In this document: positions 24,410 through 31,805 of the stretch, one piece after another
Layout of the letters: every line of letters starts with the position of its first letter
Numbering within the stretch: position 1 is the first letter of the stretch
Assembly (NCBI GenBank): GCA_014763765.1
Contig: JACXUT010000003.1
Span: forward strand, 1 to 59,994
Length of the DNA: 59,994 nt
Origin: Micrococcales bacterium
GTDB taxonomy: Bacteria; Actinomycetota; Actinomycetes; Actinomycetales; Cellulomonadaceae
Direction of reading: 5' to 3'
Made by a program: the position numbers and the translations under genes
Notes under the pieces: model-generated
What the model was told of the DNA's origin: nothing
What the model saw: only the letters and a program-made list of their open reading frames with translations
Databases searched by the model: none

Positions 24410-24855
24410 GGCGACCGGCCGCCACGGCCGAGCAGCGCGGCGACCTCGGGGTCGCGCGCCTCCCACCCGGGCGTCCCGTGGTCCACGACAGCGGAGGCGA
24501 CGTCCGTGGGCCGCATGCCCGGGAGCAGCTCCACGTGGAGGGTCATCGCGGCGTCGAAGGCGATGAGTCGACGGCCCTGGTCCGGCACGACGGCGCGGAC
24601 CCACGCGGCCACCTCCGGCCACCGGTCGGGCAGCGCGTCGGTGCTGATCGCGGTGCGGGTCCGCAGGTAGTCGATCTGGAACCCCGACCCGTCCGGCGGA
24701 TCGATCTGCACCTCGACCTCCACGTGGAACGGCGGGCGACGGCGGACCACGGTCGCCGCAGACCCCCACCGGGCGACGGCGGCCCGCGCCAGCGCCTCGA
24801 ACGACACCGGCAGCGGCGCCGCGGTCGTCCCCCGGATGTACAGACGGTTGCTCAC
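24406..24855 (-). CDS. Putative immunity protein 1
   Basis: A 149-residue soluble protein starting VSNRLYIRGTTAAPLPVS. It has an acidic/aromatic sheet-rich character (VEVEVQIDPPDGSGFQIDYL), followed by the block shared with its paralogue: RWPEVAAWVRAVVPDQGR, DAAMTLHVELLPG and PGWEARDPEVAALLG. No catalytic motif, signal peptide or membrane helix is seen. Its GTG overlaps the toxin stop codon (GTGA), the tight coupling usual for a toxin and its immunity protein. I do not recognise the family; the immunity role is inferred from position. Confidence 0.65.
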   Translation of the reverse strand: MSNRLYIRGTTAAPLPVSFEALARAAVARWGSAATVVRRRPPFHVEVEVQIDPPDGSGFQIDYLRTRTAISTDALPDRWPEVAAWVRAVVPDQGRRLIAFDAAMTLHVELLPGMRPTDVASAVVDHGTPGWEARDPEVAALLGRGGRSP

Positions 24856-26225
24856 GAGCGGACCACCACCTCCACGTCCAGACCGTCTCCGACCAGCGAC
24901 CGGGCGCGCGCCAGCAGGTGCTCCGCCGCCTCCGGGGTCGACGTCACGATCCGCAGCCGCTCCACCGGGTTGTCGCCTCCCCGGATCACGGCGGCGTACC
25001 GCTCCACCTCGTCGTCGAACCCCGCGAGCAGGTCGTCCCGCAGGAAGTCCGGCACGCTCCCCTCCCACATCGAGGCGCCCGGTCGCTCGACGAACTTCGC
25101 CTCGACCGCCACCACGGCGTCCGGGTCGATGTGCACACCGTCCGCCCAGATCCTCGTGTCGCCGCTCCGGAGGCGGAACTCCTCCGGTCCGGCCCAGGTC
25201 CGCTGGTAGTCGGCCCACCCCTCGACGCGGGTGACCGCACGGACGTCGCCGGCGGCCCGCAGCGCGTCCAGCCAGCGCTCGCCGGCGGCGACGCGGTCCA
25301 CGCCGTCGGCGATGTCCTGGAGGTACCGCGCCATCCGCGCGGCGCCCGCGACGCCGGCGGCCGACCCGCCCGTGACCAGGCTCGTCGCGAGGTCGGGCGC
25401 GTGGCCGCCCCACCACCGGCCGGGGTGGTCGGCGAGCCCGTCGGTGTCGAGCAGCACCCGCCCGGTGCCGAACGGGTCCTCGCCCGCCGCGTGGTACAGG
25501 TCGACCGTCGAGGTCCCGAGCTCCGCCCACGACGACGCCCAGCCGGGGCCGTCGACGACCGCGCGCAGCGAGCCGTACCGCCACAGCGCGCCGGCGGTGG
25601 AGGTCAGCCAGTCGGCGACGCCGCGCAGGAAGTCGCCGGGGTGGAGCCCGCCGTCCGGGACGCCGGCGGAGAGCCCGTCGAGCACACCCGCCGCGGCGGC
25701 CTCCGACGCGACGACTTCCGCGCGGGCGGAGGCGAGCACCTGCTCGGCGAGCGCCCGGTGGGACGCCCCGGGGTCGACGTCGGCGACGCGGGGCCGCCAG
25801 CGGGTCGCACCCGGGGTGGACGAGGGGGACGACGGCGTGCCGAGCACGGGCGGGTCCACGTCGGCGCGGCGGCGCCACGCCGCGCTCAGGTCCTCGCCCT
25901 GCGCCCACAGGGCGACGGCGACCTCGGCGCGGGCGTGCGCCCACCGGACCACGGCGGCGTGCTGCCGCAGGACCCCGCCGGCGACGTCGGTGGCGCCCGC
26001 GACCGTGTCGAGCACCTCGACCAGCCGCGTGCGGTGCGCCGCCCAGGCCTCGGACGCGGCACCGTGCCAGCGGTCGCACGCGGCGCGTGCCGTGTCGGCC
26101 GACGCGCCCGCGAGAGCCCGGCGCCGCCCGTCGAGCTCCGCCGCCGAGCCCTCGAGCGCCTCGGGGTCGGTCGGGACCAGCGCCCGCGCGTCGGTGGACG
26201 TCGCGAGGGCCGCGCCGCCGATCAC
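24852..26225 (-). CDS. Putative T7SS polymorphic toxin with REase-fold C-terminal domain
   Basis: A 457-residue protein. Residues 1-120 form long Ala-rich helices with a W53-H-G turn, resembling the WXG/LXG-type helical hairpin of type VII effectors. Residues 125-145 are a Ser/Pro linker, and residues 150-330 a second helical region. The C-terminal ~120 residues look like a PD-(D/E)xK nuclease: WADYQRTW precedes DGVHIDPDAVVAVEAKFVE, where D367 (or D362) and E375-A-K377 give the D...ExK active site, like restriction-endonuclease-fold toxins. Start and stop overlap the flanking genes by GTGA. Probably exported to kill or inhibit competitors. The fold is my motif reading, not a search result. 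Confidence 0.7.
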   Translation of the reverse strand: MIGGAALATSTDARALVPTDPEALEGSAAELDGRRRALAGASADTARAACDRWHGAASEAWAAHRTRLVEVLDTVAGATDVAGGVLRQHAAVVRWAHARAEVAVALWAQGEDLSAAWRRRADVDPPVLGTPSSPSSTPGATRWRPRVADVDPGASHRALAEQVLASARAEVVASEAAAAGVLDGLSAGVPDGGLHPGDFLRGVADWLTSTAGALWRYGSLRAVVDGPGWASSWAELGTSTVDLYHAAGEDPFGTGRVLLDTDGLADHPGRWWGGHAPDLATSLVTGGSAAGVAGAARMARYLQDIADGVDRVAAGERWLDALRAAGDVRAVTRVEGWADYQRTWAGPEEFRLRSGDTRIWADGVHIDPDAVVAVEAKFVERPGASMWEGSVPDFLRDDLLAGFDDEVERYAAVIRGGDNPVERLRIVTSTPEAAEHLLARARSLVGDGLDVEVVVRS

Positions 26226-26530
26226 GGGCGGGCCGGCAGACCGGCGAGGTGGTCGCGGGCCATCGCGTCGGCCTCGTCGTAGGCGGACGCGGCGCCCCTG
26301 ATCTGCTCGCCGGCGTGGTCGACCTCCGCCGCGAGCGCCGTCAGGAGGTAGCGGTAGCGCGCGTCGAACCGCGCCCCGGCGGAGGTCAGCGGGCCCGCGC
26401 GCCACGCCTCCGGCCCGGGGACCACCGGGGCGGCGCCCGTGGCCGCCACCCGGTCGGCGACGCGCAGCACGTCGTTCCCGGTGCGGCGGAGCTCCGCCGT
26501 GTCGACCTCGAACAGGCTGGCGTCAGCCAC
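26222..26530 (-). CDS. EspC/WXG100-like T7SS partner protein
   Basis: A 102-residue all-helical protein (VADASLFEVDTAELRRTG...), the size of WXG100/EspC-type secretion partners. Two long helices flank a Pro/Gly-rich turn (APVVPGPEAWRAGPL), and the C-terminal helix carries Y84-D-E-A-D88, the YxxxD/E export motif of type VII substrates. It is the first gene of the cassette; its stop overlaps the toxin start (GTGA), so the two could be made 1:1 and secreted as a heterodimer. The GTG start has GAGAGAGGTGG upstream. No ESX core gene is in the window. Confidence 0.72.
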   Translation of the reverse strand: MADASLFEVDTAELRRTGNDVLRVADRVAATGAAPVVPGPEAWRAGPLTSAGARFDARYRYLLTALAAEVDHAGEQIRGAASAYDEADAMARDHLAGLPARP

Positions 26531-26561
26531 GCTCGTCCACCTCTCTCGGGGATGCGCGGCT

Positions 26562-26577
26562 GCTACTCAAAAGTAGC
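26562..26577. promoter_or_regulatory. Inverted repeat upstream of the T7SS cassette
   Basis: GCTACT-CAAA-AGTAGC is a perfect 6-bp inverted repeat with an A/T-rich centre in otherwise GC-rich DNA, 32 nt before the cassette start and 51 nt before ppk2 ends its leader region. It could be an operator or part of the cassette promoter. Confidence 0.4.
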
Positions 26578-26627
26578 ACGGCTCAGGTCCCCGCCGCCGG
26601 CACCTCCCGCGGCGCGCGGCGGCGGCG

Positions 26628-26633
26628 TACCGT
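26628..26633 (+). promoter_or_regulatory. -10 element for leaderless ppk2
   Basis: TACCGT lies 6 nt before the ATG at 26640, with no ribosome site. Confidence 0.55.
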
Positions 26634-26639
26634 CCGGGC

Positions 26640-27452
26640 ATGACGCCGAAGGTGCCCAAGGCCGTGTACGAGGCGGAGCTGTTCCGGCTGCAGTCGGAGC
26701 TCGTGACCCTCCAGGAGTGGGTGCGCGCCACCGGGGCCCGCGTGGTGGTCGTGTTCGAGGGCCGCGACGCCGCCGGCAAGGGCGGCACCATCAAGCGCAT
26801 CACCGAGTACCTGAGCCCCCGGGTCGCCCGCATCGCCGCGCTGCCCGCGCCCACGGAGCGCGAGCGCGGCCAGTGGTACTTCCAGCGCTACATCGCGCAC
26901 CTGCCGGCGCGCGGCGAGATCGTGCTGTTCGACCGGTCCTGGTACAACCGCGCCGGGGTCGAGACGGTCATGGGGTTCTGCACACCGCAGGAGCGCGCCC
27001 GGTTCCTGCAGCAGACGCCGGGGTTCGAGCAGATGCTCATCGACGACGGCATCCTGCTGCGCAAGTACTGGTTCTCGGTGTCGGACGCGGAGCAGCTCCG
27101 ACGCTTCCGGTCCCGGCGGAACGACCCGGTGCGCCGGTGGAAGCTCAGCCCGATGGACCTGGAGTCGATCGCGCGCTGGGAGGAGTACTCCCGGGCGAAG
27201 GACACGATGTTCGCGCACACCGACCTGCCGACCAGCCCGTGGTACGTCGTGGAGTCCGACCTGAAGCGGAACGCGCGGCTCAACATGATCGCGCACCTGC
27301 TGTCGACCATCCCCTACCAGGAGGTGCCCCACGACCCGGTGGTGCTGCCGGAGCGCCCGCCGGCGTCCGAGGAGTACGTGCGGCCGCCCCGCGAGCTGTC
27401 CACGTACGTCCCGGACCACTGCGCGTCGCTGCTCGGGGACCCGGAGGCGTAA
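26640..27452 (+). CDS. ppk2: Polyphosphate kinase 2
   Basis: A 270-residue PPK2-type enzyme that transfers phosphate between polyphosphate and nucleoside diphosphates (or monophosphates), recycling ATP or GTP. The P-loop is FEGRDAAGKGGTIKR, with the Walker B region as VLFDRSWYNRAGVE. The lid contains arginines in RFRSRRNDPVRRWKLS, and HTDLPTSPWYVVESDLKRNARLN is a typical late motif. The length fits a single-domain class I PPK2. ATG preceded by TACCGT at leaderless spacing. A GNAT gene follows 24 nt later with its own promoter. Confidence 0.93.
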   Translation: MTPKVPKAVYEAELFRLQSELVTLQEWVRATGARVVVVFEGRDAAGKGGTIKRITEYLSPRVARIAALPAPTERERGQWYFQRYIAHLPARGEIVLFDRSWYNRAGVETVMGFCTPQERARFLQQTPGFEQMLIDDGILLRKYWFSVSDAEQLRRFRSRRNDPVRRWKLSPMDLESIARWEEYSRAKDTMFAHTDLPTSPWYVVESDLKRNARLNMIAHLLSTIPYQEVPHDPVVLPERPPASEEYVRPPRELSTYVPDHCASLLGDPEA

Positions 27453-27463
27453 CACGCGCCGGG

Positions 27464-27469
27464 TACCGT
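27464..27469 (+). promoter_or_regulatory. -10 element for leaderless GNAT gene
   Basis: TACCGT lies 7 nt before the GTG at 27477, so this gene has its own start site despite being only 24 nt after ppk2. Confidence 0.55.
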
Positions 27470-27476
27470 CCCGCGC

Positions 27477-27995
27477 GTGACCGCACGACCCGCGCCCGCG
27501 CCGGCCCCCGCCCGGGGCACCTCCGCACCCGTGATCGCCCCCGAGGACCCGCGCACGCCCGACGTGCGGGCCCTGCTGACGCGTCACCTGCAGGCGATGC
27601 ACGCGCAGAGCCCGCCGGAGGACGTGCACGCGCTCGACGTCGACGCGCTCGCCGCCCCCCACGTGACGTTCCTCGCGGCGCGTGACGCGGACGGCACGCT
27701 GCTCGGCGTCGGCGCCCTCGCGCGGATCACCCCCGGGCACGCCGAGATCAAGTCGATGCACACCGCGGCCGCGGCCCGTCGGCGCGGCGTCGCGGCCGCA
27801 CTGCTCGACCGGCTGCTCGCGCTCGCCGCCGAGCAGGGCGACGACCGCGTCAGCCTGGAGACGGGGACGCAGGACGGCTTCGCGGCCGCCCGCGCGCTGT
27901 ACGAGCGCGCGGGGTTCGTCGCGTGCCCCCCGTTCGCCGCCTACCGGCCGAGCCCGTCGTCCGCGTTCTACACCCGGCTGACGCCGCCGCGCTGA
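27477..27995 (+). CDS. GNAT family N-acetyltransferase
   Basis: A 172-residue acetyltransferase. After ~25 Pro/Ala-rich residues the fold begins with VIAPEDPRTPDVRALL. ALARITPGHAEIKSMHTAAAARRRGVAAALLDRLL holds the acetyl-CoA-binding R-x-x-G-V/x-G/A loop, and LETGTQDGFAAARALYERAGFVACPPFAAYRP is the C-terminal strand-helix-strand. The sequence resembles YsnE/PhnO-type putative acetyltransferases; acceptor unknown. Confidence 0.88.
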   Translation: MTARPAPAPAPARGTSAPVIAPEDPRTPDVRALLTRHLQAMHAQSPPEDVHALDVDALAAPHVTFLAARDADGTLLGVGALARITPGHAEIKSMHTAAAARRRGVAAALLDRLLALAAEQGDDRVSLETGTQDGFAAARALYERAGFVACPPFAAYRPSPSSAFYTRLTPPR

Positions 27996-28100
27996 GCCCC
28001 GCCGGACCGCCGGGCACCGGTGGCGGGCACCGGTGGCGGGCACCGGGCGCGGGACCTACCGTCGATGCGGCAGATCCTTCGAGAACGGGGAGGCGACGTG

Positions 28101-28568
28101 GTGCAGCACGGCGGTGGGAGCTCCCGCGGACCCACCGACGCGGGGCTCGCCGCGTCGGTGCCGCCGGACCGGTTCACCGCCGTCCGGTCGTGGTCGCTCG
28201 ACTCCGTCACCGACCTGTCCCGGGTGCGCCGCGAGCTCCTGTCGGAGGTCACCGCCCGGCACGCCGCACCGCAGGACCTGCTGGGCCAGGTGCCCGAGAA
28301 CATGGTCCTGGTCGCCTCCGAGCTGGCGACGAACGCGCTCGAGCACGGGCTGCCCCCGACCGTGCTGTCCCTGCTGACCGACGGCACCGACTACCTGCTC
28401 GACGTCTGCGACGCGGACCTGCACTCGGTGCCGGTGCTCGCGGGCGAGCGGCCCGTCGGCGCCGGCGGGTTCGGGCTGCTGATCGCCCGGAGGCTCTCGC
28501 AGTCCGTCGGCTGGTACACGACCGACTCCACCAAGCACGTGTGGGCGATCTTCCCCGCCCAGGGCTGA
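28101..28568 (+). CDS. HATPase_c anti-sigma-type serine kinase (RsbW/SpoIIAB-like)
   Basis: A 155-residue single-domain GHKL ATPase of the kind that binds sigma or anti-anti-sigma factors in actinobacteria. The N box is ELATNALEHGLPPT, the DxD/G1 region is LLDVCDADL, and the G2 box is GAGGFGLLIARRLSQSVGW. The missing phosphoacceptor region and the short length argue against a histidine kinase. Two adjacent GTGs (28098, 28101) follow GGGGAGG, and I prefer 28101 for its 7-nt spacing. A TACCGT -10 lies at 28057-28062. No sigma or STAS partner gene is adjacent. Confidence 0.82.
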   Translation: MQHGGGSSRGPTDAGLAASVPPDRFTAVRSWSLDSVTDLSRVRRELLSEVTARHAAPQDLLGQVPENMVLVASELATNALEHGLPPTVLSLLTDGTDYLLDVCDADLHSVPVLAGERPVGAGGFGLLIARRLSQSVGWYTTDSTKHVWAIFPAQG

Positions 28569-28587
28569 CGCCGGCCGGGACCGCCGC

Positions 28588-29853
28588 TCAGCGCCCGTTC
28601 GCGCGCGCGTCCAGCGCGAGCGCGCGGAACGTGTCGGCGACGGGCGTGCGGCGGCGGTCCAGGCCCCCGCGGCCGTCCTCGACGAGGTCCCACAGGCCCA
28701 TCGTCAGCAGGTGGTCCGCACGCGGGCCGGTCCCGTGGCGGTACGTCCACTCGTACATGTCGAACACGGGCCACCACGTGTAGCCGACCACCCGGTGCCC
28801 GAGCGCGCGCAGGGCGCGGACGGCGGCGACGGACTCGTGCAGCCACGCGACGCGGTCGGCGACGGGCGCGGTGACCGACGTCTCCGTGAGCATCACCGGC
28901 ACCCCGTGGCGGCGCTCGGCCTCGGTGAGCACCTCGACGAGCCCCGCCACGCCGGCGTCCTGGGTGGGCCGCGGGTCGGCGAACCCGCCGCCGTGGTGGA
29001 CGCCCTCCTCGAACACCTCCGTGGAGATGCGCGGGTAGTAGTTGACGCCCATCACGTGCGGCCGCACGGCCTGGTCCGCGAACCAGGCGAGGCTCGCGTC
29101 GTCCATGCCGCCGCCCCGCAGCACGGGCAGCAGGGGGTGACCGTCGGCCACGCGCCCGGTGACGAGGTCCTCGACCAGGTGGGCCTGCTCGCGCAGCCGC
29201 GCCGCCTGGTCGCGGTGCTCGCCGTCCACGTCCCCGGCGTACCGCATGGAGGCGTCCACGTGCACGAACGTCGCTTGGTCGCCGAGCACCTCCGCGACGC
29301 CCTGCTGCGTGCGGACGAACCCCTCGCCGAGGCTCCGCACCATCGCCACCAGGCCGGTGTCCCCCGTCAGGTAGGGCGGCCAGTAGCCGTAGACCCCGCA
29401 GAACAGCGCGTGGATCATCGGCTCGTTGACGGGGGTGTAGTCCGTGACCGCGTCCCCGTACCGCTCGGCGAACGCGACGGCGTACTCGGCGACGACCTTC
29501 GGGTAGTCGGGGTGCGCGAACTGCCCGTCGAGCCACAGCGGGGTGCCGTAGTGCAGCAGGTCGATCACCGGGCGCAGGCCCAGCTCGCCGAACCTGTCCA
29601 CCACCCGGTCCACCCACGACCAGTCCCACTGCCCCGGGGCGGGGCTGACCCGGTACCAGGGCACCCCCCACCGCAGGAACGTGGCCCCGGCGTCGACCGC
29701 GAGCTGCAGGTCGGAGGCGTACTTCGCGTAGTGGTCGGTCAGCGCGTACTCGTCGATCGCGCGCTCCCCCGGCCCGGACTGCGGCACGAACGTGTCCTCC
29801 ACCCCGAGGCCGAAGTGCAGCGCGCCGTCCTCGAACCAGCGGCGGGCGCTCAC
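28588..29853 (-). CDS. GH1 family glycoside hydrolase
   Basis: A 421-residue cytosolic glycosidase of the beta-glucosidase (GH1) fold, last gene of a LacI-controlled ABC operon. The acid/base glutamate is in TPVNEPM (E144) and the nucleophile in MLTETSV (E324; typical GH1 has TENG). FLRWGVPWYRVSPAPGQWDWS and GYTWWPVFDMYEW are conserved GH1 segments. It has no signal peptide, so it should cleave oligosaccharides brought in by the adjacent importer. Its GTG overlaps the permease stop (GTGA). Somewhat short and divergent for GH1, so the exact bond cannot be stated. Confidence 0.83.
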   Translation of the reverse strand: MSARRWFEDGALHFGLGVEDTFVPQSGPGERAIDEYALTDHYAKYASDLQLAVDAGATFLRWGVPWYRVSPAPGQWDWSWVDRVVDRFGELGLRPVIDLLHYGTPLWLDGQFAHPDYPKVVAEYAVAFAERYGDAVTDYTPVNEPMIHALFCGVYGYWPPYLTGDTGLVAMVRSLGEGFVRTQQGVAEVLGDQATFVHVDASMRYAGDVDGEHRDQAARLREQAHLVEDLVTGRVADGHPLLPVLRGGGMDDASLAWFADQAVRPHVMGVNYYPRISTEVFEEGVHHGGGFADPRPTQDAGVAGLVEVLTEAERRHGVPVMLTETSVTAPVADRVAWLHESVAAVRALRALGHRVVGYTWWPVFDMYEWTYRHGTGPRADHLLTMGLWDLVEDGRGGLDRRRTPVADTFRALALDARANGR

Positions 29854-30728
29854 TTGAGCCCCGTGGTGGCGATGGACTCGATGAACCGCCGCTGCACGAA
29901 CAGGAACGCCACGACCAGCGGCACCACCGCGACGAGCGCGCCGGCCATCATGACGCCGTAAGGCACGATGCCACCCGGGCCGGTGAGCAGCGTCAGCCCG
30001 GACGTGATGGTGCCCATCTCGCGCTGCGTGGTGAACACGAGCGGCCAGAGCAGGTCGTTCCAGTTGTTGACGAACACGAAGATCGCGAGGGTCATCAGCG
30101 CGGGCCGGGCGTTGGGCAGCACGATCTGCGTGAAGACCCGCAGCTCCGAGGCCCCGTCGATCCGCGCGGCGTTGTCGAGGTCCCGCGGCAGCGACAGGAA
30201 GAACTGCCGCAGGAAGAAGATCCCGAAGGCGTCGGCGGCGCGCGGCGCGATCAGCCCGGCGAAGGTGTTGACCCAGCCCAGGTCGCTGACGATCTGGTAG
30301 ACGGGGATCAGCGTCGCCTGGAACGGGATCATCAGCGTCGCGACGATCGCCACCAGCAGCGCCTTGCGGCCGGCGAAGTCGATCCTCGCCAGCGCGTAGG
30401 CGGCCAGCGAGTCGAACACGAGGGCGAAGACGGTCACCCCACCGGCGAACAGGAACGAGTTGCCGATCAGCCGCGCGAACGGCAGGTCGGCGAAGATCCG
30501 CGCGAAGTTCGCCGTGGTCCAGGCGTCGGGCAGCAGCGTGGGCGGGAACGCGTTGACCTCGGACGTCGGCTTGAACGCCGTGAACAGGACGATCGCGAGC
30601 GGCAGCAGCGCGACGAGGGTCGCGACGACGACGGCGGCGGTCAGCAGCACCGTCGACGGGCGGACCCGGCGGCGGCGGGGCGCGGGCCGGGGCGCGGGAC
30701 GGGCGACCCCCAGGGTGGCGGCGGACAT
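29850..30728 (-). CDS. CUT1 sugar ABC transporter permease (MalG type)
   Basis: A 292-residue inner-membrane permease with six hydrophobic helices. The cytoplasmic EAA loop reads NAARIDGASELRVFTQIVLPNARP, which contacts the ATPase; the C-terminus ends FVQRRFIESIATTGLK, typical of MalG-like subunits. A basic Pro/Arg N-terminal tail precedes helix 1. The start ATG shares one base with the upstream permease stop (TGATG), and its own stop overlaps the GH1 start. Confidence 0.92.
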   Translation of the reverse strand: MSAATLGVARPAPRPAPRRRRVRPSTVLLTAAVVVATLVALLPLAIVLFTAFKPTSEVNAFPPTLLPDAWTTANFARIFADLPFARLIGNSFLFAGGVTVFALVFDSLAAYALARIDFAGRKALLVAIVATLMIPFQATLIPVYQIVSDLGWVNTFAGLIAPRAADAFGIFFLRQFFLSLPRDLDNAARIDGASELRVFTQIVLPNARPALMTLAIFVFVNNWNDLLWPLVFTTQREMGTITSGLTLLTGPGGIVPYGVMMAGALVAVVPLVVAFLFVQRRFIESIATTGLK

Positions 30729-31708
30729 CAGCGCTCCTCCTCGCGGCGGCCGAAGAACACGAACTGGACGAGGCTGAGCAGCAGCGTCGCGAGCAGCAGC
30801 ACGTAGGACAGGGCGGACGCGAACCCGAGCTCGAGCTTGCGGAACCCGGACTCGTAGATCTCCATCACGACGGTCTGGGTGCTGCCGTACGGACCGCCGC
30901 CGGTCATGACGTAGATCTGGTCGAACGCCTGGAGGGCCGCGATGAGCGCGAAGATCAGGACGAACGCGGTGGTGTTCGACAGCATCGGCAGCGTGATGTG
31001 CCGGAACCGGGACCAGGCGCCCGCGCCGTCCATCTTCGCCGCCTCGTACAGGGAGCCCGGGATGTCCTGGAGCCCGGCCAGGAAGATCACCATGTAGAAC
31101 CCGAAGTTCTTCCAGACCGCGACCAGCGCCACGGCCGGCATGGCGAGCGTCGGGTCCTGCAGCACGTTGCCGAGGTCGATGCCCAGGCCACGCAGCCAGT
31201 AGTGCAGCAGCCCGACCTGCGGGTCGATGAGGTACGACCAGGCGAGCGCACCCACGGCCAGCGAGATGATGAACGGCAGGAACAGCGCCGTCCGGAACAG
31301 GCCGCGCAGCGGCAGCCGCGGGTCGTTCAGCAGCAGCGCGAGGGCCAGCGCGACCACCACCGCCGTCGGCGTGAACAGCACCGCGTAGAGCACGGTGTTG
31401 CCGACGGCGTCGCGGATGTCCGGGTCGGTGACGATCCGGGCGTAGTTCTCCAGCCCGACCCACTCGGCCTGCCCGAAGCCGCTCGCGTCGGTGAACGACA
31501 TCTGGAGCGCGGACAGCATCGGCCAGACGACGAACACGCCCAGGACCAGCAGCGCGGGGGCGAGGAACGCCAGGGCGGTGCGGGTACGGCGGCGGCCGGT
31601 GCGGGGACTGCGGGACGACGGCGAGCCGGTGGCGGGACGCCGCCCGCCCAGCGGGGCGGGCGCGCGGTAGGCCCGGCGACGCGGGCTGACGGCCTGCGCG
31701 GAGCTCAT
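30728..31708 (-). CDS. CUT1 sugar ABC transporter permease (MalF type)
   Basis: A 326-residue permease. After a ~45-residue Arg/Pro-rich cytoplasmic tail, helix 1 is ALAFLAPALLVLGVFVVWP. The EAA loop is YEAAKMDGAGAWSRFRHITLPML, and TGGGPYGSTQTVVMEIYESGF is the periplasmic segment shared by MalF-like subunits. It pairs with the next gene to form the channel. It follows the binding-protein gene after a 97-nt gap. Confidence 0.92.
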   Translation of the reverse strand: MSSAQAVSPRRRAYRAPAPLGGRRPATGSPSSRSPRTGRRRTRTALAFLAPALLVLGVFVVWPMLSALQMSFTDASGFGQAEWVGLENYARIVTDPDIRDAVGNTVLYAVLFTPTAVVVALALALLLNDPRLPLRGLFRTALFLPFIISLAVGALAWSYLIDPQVGLLHYWLRGLGIDLGNVLQDPTLAMPAVALVAVWKNFGFYMVIFLAGLQDIPGSLYEAAKMDGAGAWSRFRHITLPMLSNTTAFVLIFALIAALQAFDQIYVMTGGGPYGSTQTVVMEIYESGFRKLELGFASALSYVLLLATLLLSLVQFVFFGRREEER

Positions 31709-31805
31709 GGTGGTGCCTCTCGGTGGGGCCGGCCTCCCCCGACGCCCGGGCAGGGACGCGGGGCGGGGGAGACCGGCTGCGGTGCGGGTCCGGCGGGGCC
31801 GGGCC

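Noticed and set aside
28009..28050. Short GC-rich tandem repeat around the GGCGGGCACCGGT motif
   Set aside because: Two to three imperfect copies in an intergenic region, too short to assign a role; plausible by chance at this GC content.
31728..31777. Intercistronic hairpin between the first binding-protein gene and its permease
   Set aside because: Only a 6-bp plus 5-bp interrupted stem with a 24-nt loop; much weaker than the hairpin at 51028-51058, so not annotated.
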